DNA of 14,059 bases, from contig JBKPDV010000140.1 in assembly GCA_046728075.1 (NCBI GenBank), positions 1 through 14,059 of the forward strand. The letters run 5' to 3'. Source of the DNA: JBKPDV01 sp046728075 (lineage in GTDB: Bacteria; Acidobacteriota; Thermoanaerobaculia; UBA5066; Gp7-AA6). Position 1 is the stretch's first letter; every line of letters begins with the position of its first letter. This document shows, one piece after another, positions 7,012 to 11,315 of this stretch. The notes beneath the pieces were generated by a model. It did not search any database and was not told the origin of the DNA. It worked only from the letters and a program-made list of their open reading frames with translations. A program made the translations under genes and the position numbers.

Positions 7012-7517
7012 CTCTCGCCTCGAAGGAGAGTCGCCATCCGTGCTTTCCCTCGTTGGTAGTGGACTCGGGCGCTGCCGACGGAAATTCCGAGAGCGGCCGC
7101 GGACTCCTCGACCGTCAACCCATGGGCGAAGACGAGTGTCAGAACCTCTCGCTGCCGTCGCGCCAGCGCTCGAAGCGCGCGACCGACGAAGATCCGGCGT
7201 TCGGCGGCTGCAGCCGCCGGCGGTTCGGCCGGCAGCGGCTGGGGAATCGGTCGGTCATTCTCCCCGCCCAGCGGAAGAAAGCGGCGCCAGAGTGCGCGCC
7301 GCCGGTGCTCGAACGCCGTCCGGCGGATGACGGAGAAGAAAAACGTCTTCAGGCTGGAGCGGCCGAGGAATCGTGCCCTGCCTCCGAGAATCTTCAAATA
7401 CGCCTCCTGCAAGACGTCTTCGGCTTCTGCCCGGTCCCGGCTGCAGCACCCGAGCGCCCAGGCGAAGCTTTCCGCGTGGAGCCGCTCGAGCTCCTGTTCC
7501 AGCTTTTCCGGTGTCAT
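7008..7517 (-). CDS. ECF-type RNA polymerase sigma factor
   Basis: Alternative sigma factor of 169 residues with the two ECF domains and no other. Region 2 is at about 12-75, with CSRDRAEAEDVLQEAYLKIL at 25-44 as the region 2.1/2.2 helix and LKTFFFSVIRRTAFEHRRR as the -10 recognition part. A proline- and alanine-rich linker runs 90-106. Region 4 is at about 110-165, with LARRQREVLTLVFAHGLTVE and the helix-turn-helix AAALGISVGSARVHYQRGKA. The frame is open far upstream (to 8138), but that stretch is antisense to the Fe-S scaffold gene. The ATG at 7517 is chosen because it precedes the first sigma helix and follows an AGAGGGG. It heads a three-gene operon with a membrane protein and an LTxxQ protein, an arrangement that suggests envelope stress control. 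No clear autoregulatory promoter motif was found in the 69-base gap to the divergent gene. Confidence 0.93.
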   Translation of the reverse strand: MTPEKLEQELERLHAESFAWALGCCSRDRAEAEDVLQEAYLKILGGRARFLGRSSLKTFFFSVIRRTAFEHRRRALWRRFLPLGGENDRPIPQPLPAEPPAAAAAERRIFVGRALRALARRQREVLTLVFAHGLTVEESAAALGISVGSARVHYQRGKARMATLLRGER

Positions 7518-7574
7518 CGCCGCCGTCCCCTCTTCGTGGCGCGGGCGGGCGCCTCCATATGACGCGTCCGAAGC

Positions 7575-7580
7575 TATACT
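7575..7580 (+). promoter_or_regulatory. Candidate -10 box (TATACT) of the Fe-S scaffold gene
   Basis: TATACT ends 6 bases before the ATG at 7587. With the usual 6-7 base distance to the transcription start, the first transcribed base would be the A of ATG, giving a leaderless mRNA. No Shine-Dalgarno is present between box and ATG. The -35 region is not recognisable. Confidence 0.5.
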
Positions 7581-7586
7581 GGACCC

Positions 7587-8177
7587 ATGAGCTCGGCTAT
7601 CCAGATCACCGGAGAACCATCGTCTCAGGGAGACCGCTGCAAGTACACCGTCGATCGCCCGCTCCTGCCGGACGCCTCGGCCTACTTCGGGGACGCCGGC
7701 ACGGCTCAGGCCTCTCCCCTCGCGCGGGAGCTTCTCTCCATCGCAGGGGTCGAGTCGGTTCTGATCGCGGACAACGTCCTCACCGTGACGGCCTCCTACG
7801 CCGTCGACTGGCCGGCGCTTGCGATCGGAAACGTGATCCGAAAGCATCTGACCAGCGGAGATCCGATCGTCGGACCCGAGTACTTCGAGGATCTTCCGTC
7901 CGAAGGCGATCTGAAATGGGCCATCTCGGACCTCTTGAACCGAGAGATCAACCCGGCCGTCGCCTCCCACGGAGGTTTCGTCGAGTTGATCGATATCAAG
8001 AAGAACAATGTCTTCATCCGAATGGGCGGCGGATGCCAGGGCTGCGGGGCGGCCGACGTGACGCTGCGCCAGGGAATCGAAAAGGCGATCCGGAGCCTCG
8101 TCCCCCGAGTGGGCGAGATTCTGGACACGACCGACCACGCGGCGGGACGGAATCCGTATTATTCGCCCTCCAAGTAA
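7587..8177 (+). CDS. Nfu/NifU-type iron-sulfur cluster scaffold protein
   Basis: Cytoplasmic carrier that holds a [4Fe-4S] cluster and passes it to target enzymes; 196 residues. Domain one (about 5-88) is the Nfu N-terminal domain, with KYTVDRPLLP near the start and SPLARELLSIAGVESVLIAD at 43-62. Domain two (about 112-178) is the NifU C-terminal domain, containing INPAVASHGGFVELI at 121-135 and the cluster-binding GGGCQGCGAADVTL at 147-160, with C150 and C153 of the CxxC motif. The order and size fit two-domain Nfu proteins of bacteria and mitochondria; E. coli NfuA has a degenerate A-type N-terminus instead. The gene is alone and divergent from the sigma operon with 69 bases between starts. 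An octamer inverted repeat begins 43 bases after its stop. Confidence 0.93.
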   Translation: MSSAIQITGEPSSQGDRCKYTVDRPLLPDASAYFGDAGTAQASPLARELLSIAGVESVLIADNVLTVTASYAVDWPALAIGNVIRKHLTSGDPIVGPEYFEDLPSEGDLKWAISDLLNREINPAVASHGGFVELIDIKKNNVFIRMGGGCQGCGAADVTLRQGIEKAIRSLVPRVGEILDTTDHAAGRNPYYSPSK

Positions 8178-8219
8178 CCCACCTCAACGGCACTAGCTCC
8201 GTCTCCGCTTCGATCTGCA

Positions 8220-8307
8220 GACGGGGGGACGGGGCGACTGGGGGACGGGGGGAAAGAACTCGAGTCCTCTCTCACCCCCCGTCTCCCCGTCCCCCCGTCG
8301 CTCCCGC
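8220..8307. repeat. G-rich inverted repeat made of 8-base units
   Basis: The left arm 8220-8252 is four octamers of the form GACGGGGG (one GACGGGGC, one GACTGGGG), each starting with GAC exactly 8 bases apart at 8220, 8228, 8236 and 8244. The right arm 8275-8307 has the complementary units ending in GTC at 8283, 8291 and 8299, plus a degenerate fourth. The pairs 8220-8234 with 8285-8299 and 8244-8252 with 8275-8283 are perfectly complementary. The centre (8253-8274) contains the palindrome ACTCGAGT. The plus strand of the left arm has four or more G runs and could form a G-quadruplex as an alternative to the hairpin. It lies between the Fe-S scaffold stop (8177) and the rhomboid start (8356) and may act as a terminator, though no T tract follows. 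Confidence 0.9.
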
Positions 8308-8329
8308 CCATGAAACGTCCCGGCAGGGT

Positions 8330-8335
8330 TACACT
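8330..8335 (+). promoter_or_regulatory. Weak candidate -10 box (TACACT) of the rhomboid gene
   Basis: TACACT matches the TAnnnT form and would give a leader of about 14 bases before the ATG at 8356. No -35 hexamer and no good Shine-Dalgarno are visible, so this is a weak assignment. It lies just downstream of the octamer inverted repeat. Confidence 0.3.
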
Positions 8336-8355
8336 CAAGGCACAGAGCCTCTTCA

Positions 8356-9804
8356 ATGCTGTTTGTCCCCATCGGCCTCGACAAGAGCGAGGTCCGGAGA
8401 ATTCCATGGGTGTCGTTCGCGCTGATCGGAGCGAACATTCTGGTTTTCCTCTCGCTTTGGATGTCGAACCTCCAGTCGCCGGTGAGGGAGGAGCTCTCCC
8501 AAAAGTCGGAGGCGGTCGCTCAGTATCTTGCCCTGCGGCCCTACCTCAAGGTCCCCTACGAGCTCGAGCAGTATCTGGATGCGTACTCGCGGCACCGGCT
8601 CGAGGAGGCGCAGGCCGCCGCGTCCCGCACCCGGCCCGTCGATTACGTGGTCCGGCGGCAGCAGCAAACCTTGAACGATATGGTCCTGGACCTCTTCGCG
8701 ACGGTCCGCCGTCTTCCTCTCTTGAAATGGGGCTACGTCCCCGGAGAGCCCCACACGGACCGGCTTCTCACCTGCCTGTTCGTGCACGCAGGCTGGGTGC
8801 ACCTGATCGGCAACATGCTCTTCTTGTTCGCGACGGGTCCATTCCTCGAGGACGTCTACGGCCGGCCGCTCTTTCTCCTGCTTTACTTTTCCTCCGGGCT
8901 GGTCGCCACCCTGGCGCACGCCTGGCAGAACCCGGGCAGTCTCGCGCCGGTGATCGGAGCTTCTGGAGCGATTGCCGGCGTGCTCGGCGCATTTCTCGTG
9001 CGGCTGGGAACGTCCCGAATTCGCTTTCTGTGGCTTCCGATTCCCGTTTTGTTCTTCTGGCGGATCCGGCTGGCCGTCCCGGCGTTCGTGGTCCTGCCTC
9101 TCTGGTTCGCCGAACAGTTCTGGCTCGCGACCAGCGGGCAGGAGGGCGCGGTCGCAATGTGGTCGCACGTCGGTGGCTTCGCTTACGGAGTGGTCTTCGC
9201 CCTTCTCGTCGCGGCGACCGGACTCGAGAAGCACCTGATCCATCCCTCCATCGAGCGGCAGGTGGAGTTTGTCCAGAACGTGCAGCTGGTTGCCGCAATC
9301 GAGGCAGGAGCTCGCGGGAACCTGGACGAGGCCCGCCGGACGACCCGCGATGTCCTCGCCTCGGACCCCTCGAACATCGACGCGCGCCGGCTCGCGTACG
9401 ACACCGCGCTGGAAGCCCAGGATGTGCCGGAAGCGGTCCAGCATGCATCCCGTCTGCTCGACTACTACGTCGCGCGCAAGGAAGACGTCCTGGCCCGCGA
9501 CTTGATCGCCGAGATCTCGAGCTGGGCCGATGCTTCTCTGCCGGCTCGATTCTCGCTGCGCGCCGGCGATTTTTTCGAGAAGCAAGGCGACATCCGCCAG
9601 GCCCGGCGCGAGTACGAACGGCTCCTCAAGAATCATCCCGCCGACGAGACGACGCTGCGCGCTCTGCTGCGCCTGGCGGATCTGTCCGGCCGGGACGGCG
9701 CCGCCGCCGATGCCAGGTCGTGGCTCGACCGCGCCTCCGGCCACCCCGCGTGCTCGAGCGAGTGGCGGGCAATGGTCGATAGGAAGCGGAAGGGGCTCGG
9801 GTAG
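8356..9804 (+). CDS. Rhomboid intramembrane serine protease with C-terminal TPR-like domain
   Basis: 482-residue polytopic protease that cuts transmembrane substrates within the membrane. The first helix is at about 18-36, followed by a long charged insert (about 40-125) before the core. The core holds all catalytic landmarks: HLIGNMLF at 149-156 (H149 and N153, oxyanion side), GASGAIAG at 201-208 (nucleophile S203) and SHVGGFAYG at 270-278 (general base H271). Membrane segments continue to about 287. From about 300 to the end (482) is a soluble helical region with TPR-like repeats, such as RAGDFFEKQGDIRQARREYE with LLKNHPADETTLRALLRLAD. The tail presumably binds partners or substrates. ATG at 8356 places the N-terminus as in relatives (basic-proline-W before the first helix). 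It faces the ATP-grasp gene convergently across a heptamer inverted repeat. Substrate unknown. Confidence 0.93.
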   Translation: MLFVPIGLDKSEVRRIPWVSFALIGANILVFLSLWMSNLQSPVREELSQKSEAVAQYLALRPYLKVPYELEQYLDAYSRHRLEEAQAAASRTRPVDYVVRRQQQTLNDMVLDLFATVRRLPLLKWGYVPGEPHTDRLLTCLFVHAGWVHLIGNMLFLFATGPFLEDVYGRPLFLLLYFSSGLVATLAHAWQNPGSLAPVIGASGAIAGVLGAFLVRLGTSRIRFLWLPIPVLFFWRIRLAVPAFVVLPLWFAEQFWLATSGQEGAVAMWSHVGGFAYGVVFALLVAATGLEKHLIHPSIERQVEFVQNVQLVAAIEAGARGNLDEARRTTRDVLASDPSNIDARRLAYDTALEAQDVPEAVQHASRLLDYYVARKEDVLARDLIAEISSWADASLPARFSLRAGDFFEKQGDIRQARREYERLLKNHPADETTLRALLRLADLSGRDGAAADARSWLDRASGHPACSSEWRAMVDRKRKGLG

Positions 9805-9808
9805 ATGA

Positions 9809-9920
9809 CAGTTGTCAGTAATCAGCTTTCAGTTTTCAGTGCGGAGTGCGTTGCTTTATGTCAGAAATGACATATGGCTGGGCGTGAAACTGGCAACTGA
9901 AAACTGAGAACTGGAAACTA
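9809..9920. repeat. Inverted pair of degenerate heptamer arrays (CAGTTTT type) with central GAAA-loop hairpin
   Basis: The left arm 9809-9840 is four and a half units of CAGTNNN in strict 7-base register (variable triplets TGT, AAT, TTT, TTT; one unit has CAGC). The right arm 9889-9920 is the complement, units ACTGNNA starting at 9889, 9896, 9903, 9910 and 9917. In the 48-base centre, TATGTCA (9857-9863) and TGACATA (9868-9874) form a perfect 7-base stem with a GAAA tetraloop. The element begins 4 bases after the rhomboid stop and its last unit overlaps the ATP-grasp stop codon (9918-9920), so it exactly fills a convergent gap, where a two-way terminator is expected. Arm units are degenerate, so pairing is imperfect. 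Confidence 0.9.
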
Positions 9921-11159
9921 CCTGATTCGAAACCTCAACATCGCGTGCGCGCGCCGCAACGCCTCCTCGGCGGCCGCCGGCGTCCCGGCGCGGCTGAAGA
10001 GGAAGCCGAGGTAGCGCGAGCCTTCGGGCAGGGGGATCAGGCGCTGGCCCAGGTGAGCGCTGATGATGACCTCCTCGATGCCCGTGACACCCCGGGCCTC
10101 CTCGACGCCGGTGACCTCCTCCAGGACGCCGCCGGCGGGAATCGGGATCATCATCACGCCGGCGGCCGAGCTCTCGCGAGAGGAGTCGGCAATGGGCAGC
10201 GAGAGAGCGTCTCGAAGCAGCAGCTCTTCGAGAGACATTCCCGCACCAAAGCGCAGGACGCGGGAACAGAGCCCACCGATCGATCGCCCGGCGATTTCGA
10301 TCACGATCGGACCGGCATCGGTCACCCTCAGCTCGGCATGAATCGGGCCGCGGCGCAAACCGAGGGCGAGCGCCGCGTGACGAGCGACGCGCGCGATGGC
10401 GCCTTGAATCTCGTCGGACAGCCTCGAGGGCGTCACGTAGATCGTTTCCTCGAAGTAGGGGCCCTCTAATGGATCCGGCTTGTCGAAGAGCGCGAGGACG
10501 GAAAGCTCCCCGTCGCGCATCAGGCCTTCGAGGGCCACTTCCGGGCCCGCGACGTAGTCCTCGACGAGGATCTCGCGCGCCCAGGGTCCCCCCTTTCCAG
10601 CAACGTCGGGCTCTTCCAGGATCCTGGAGATGCGGTTCCAGGCGGTTACGAATTCCGACCGGTCATTCGCACGAACCACGCCGCGGCTCGCCGCGAGAAA
10701 AGTCGGTTTGAGTACGCAGGGAAACGTCACGCGGGCGGCCGCCTCCTCGGGCGGGACATCCCTTGAGAAGAGCCGGAACTGTGGCTGAGCAACCGCAGCC
10801 TCCTCGAGCGCGCCGCGCATGATGGCCTTGTGGCGGCCGGCCACGGCGGCCGCGATGGGAACATGCGGCAGGCCGAGAGAGAGCGCGATCGCGGCCGCCG
10901 CGACCGTGGTCTCGTCGTCGACGCCGACAACCGCCTCCACCGGGAACTTTCGAGCAAACTCCGCGACCCTCCCGGCCGAACTCTCCGGATCGCGGAAATC
11001 CAGTGTCAGAAACCCTTCGGGATGCCAGGCCTCCACTGTGCTCGGCTCCTCCGAGGCGACCGTGACCTCGACGCCGAGGCGGCGCGCGGCCTCGAGAAAA
11101 TCGGTCGTGCGGTAGGAAGTCGTCGGGATGAGCAGGAGCAGGCGGGGCACGGCGGTCAT
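9918..11159 (-). CDS. ATP-grasp carboxylate-amine ligase-like protein
   Basis: Cytoplasmic enzyme expected to activate a carboxylate with ATP as acyl phosphate and join it to an amine or similar nucleophile; 413 residues. An N-terminal Rossmann-like pre-ATP-grasp domain (about 5-105, RLLLLIPTTSYRTTDFLEAA) is followed by the ATP-grasp domain: K111 after GRH, VLKPTFLAASRGV at 149-161 (K151 for phosphate), ILVEDYVAGPEVALEG at 197-212, HAELRVTD at 274-281 and IEIAGRSIGG at 287-296 (magnesium-binding E276 and E288). A C-terminal domain (about 330-410) resembles the LAL_C2 tail of L-amino-acid ligases such as BacD. The substrate cannot be read. ATG at 11159 has no Shine-Dalgarno, and a heptamer repeat starts 12 bases upstream. 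Both ends of the gene abut heptamer inverted repeats. Family firm, function open. Confidence 0.87.
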   Translation of the reverse strand: MTAVPRLLLLIPTTSYRTTDFLEAARRLGVEVTVASEEPSTVEAWHPEGFLTLDFRDPESSAGRVAEFARKFPVEAVVGVDDETTVAAAAIALSLGLPHVPIAAAVAGRHKAIMRGALEEAAVAQPQFRLFSRDVPPEEAAARVTFPCVLKPTFLAASRGVVRANDRSEFVTAWNRISRILEEPDVAGKGGPWAREILVEDYVAGPEVALEGLMRDGELSVLALFDKPDPLEGPYFEETIYVTPSRLSDEIQGAIARVARHAALALGLRRGPIHAELRVTDAGPIVIEIAGRSIGGLCSRVLRFGAGMSLEELLLRDALSLPIADSSRESSAAGVMMIPIPAGGVLEEVTGVEEARGVTGIEEVIISAHLGQRLIPLPEGSRYLGFLFSRAGTPAAAEEALRRAHAMLRFRIR

Positions 11160-11171
11160 CCTGAGGGTTCC

Positions 11172-11279
11172 GACTGAGGACTGAGGACGGCGGACTGAGG
11201 ACTCCGGTGGCTGCAGTCGAGATGCATCATGGCCAAAGCCATTTCAGTCCTCAGTCCTCAGTCCTCGGTCCTCAGTCTA
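11172..11279. repeat. Inverted pair of heptamer arrays (GACTGAG / CAGTCCT) with central hairpin
   Basis: The left arm 11172-11206 is five 7-base units: three exact GACTGAG plus GACGGCG and GACTCCG. The right arm 11245-11279 is five units: three exact CAGTCCT, then CGGTCCT and CAGTCTA. The two arms are reverse complements in register. The 38-base centre contains ATGGC (11229-11233), CAAA, GCCAT (11238-11242), a 5-base stem with a 4-base loop. The element fills the gap between the divergent ATP-grasp (start 11159) and M16 (start 11316) genes and would overlap both promoter regions. Same design as the element at 9809-9920, with a different triplet in the CAGTNNN unit. Confidence 0.93.
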
Positions 11280-11283
11280 GAAT
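11278..11283 (+). promoter_or_regulatory. Candidate -10 box (TAGAAT) of the M16 gene, at the edge of the heptamer repeat
   Basis: TAGAAT differs from TATAAT at one base and would start transcription near 11290, leaving a leader of about 26 bases that includes the GGAGG at 11303-11307. Its first two bases are the end of the last heptamer, so the -35 position falls inside the right arm of the repeat. Confidence 0.4.
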
Positions 11284-11302
11284 GCGCCGTTCGAGATGAA
11301 AC

Positions 11303-11307
11303 CGGAG
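11303..11307 (+). promoter_or_regulatory. Shine-Dalgarno of the M16 peptidase
   Basis: GGAGG with 8 bases to the ATG at 11316. It fixes the start that opens a good signal peptide. Confidence 0.75.
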
Positions 11308-11315
11308 GGTTTTGC

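Noticed and set aside
6086..7330. Plus-strand open frame of 414 codons crossing the repeat and the sigma operon
   Set aside because: It starts with the RFAQDD-type spurious translation of the repeat and continues antisense to three real genes.
7561..7568. Palindrome GACGCGTC between the sigma and Nfu genes as an operator
   Set aside because: Only 8 bases, single copy, in GC-rich DNA where such palindromes arise by chance.
7518..8138. Upstream extension of the sigma factor frame to 8138
   Set aside because: The stretch is antisense to the Fe-S scaffold gene and has no sigma-like sequence; the ATG at 7517 has a Shine-Dalgarno and fits ECF length.
8220..8307. Octamer inverted repeat considered as a classical rho-independent terminator
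   Set aside because: A strong GC hairpin is present, but no T tract follows on either strand; annotated as a repeat with possible terminator role only.
8353..9744. Long minus-strand open frame antisense to the rhomboid gene
   Set aside because: Low-complexity charged product; the plus strand holds all rhomboid catalytic motifs.
4394..11279. Heptamer arrays considered as CRISPR
   Set aside because: Units are only 7 bases with no unique spacers, and no cas gene is in the window.
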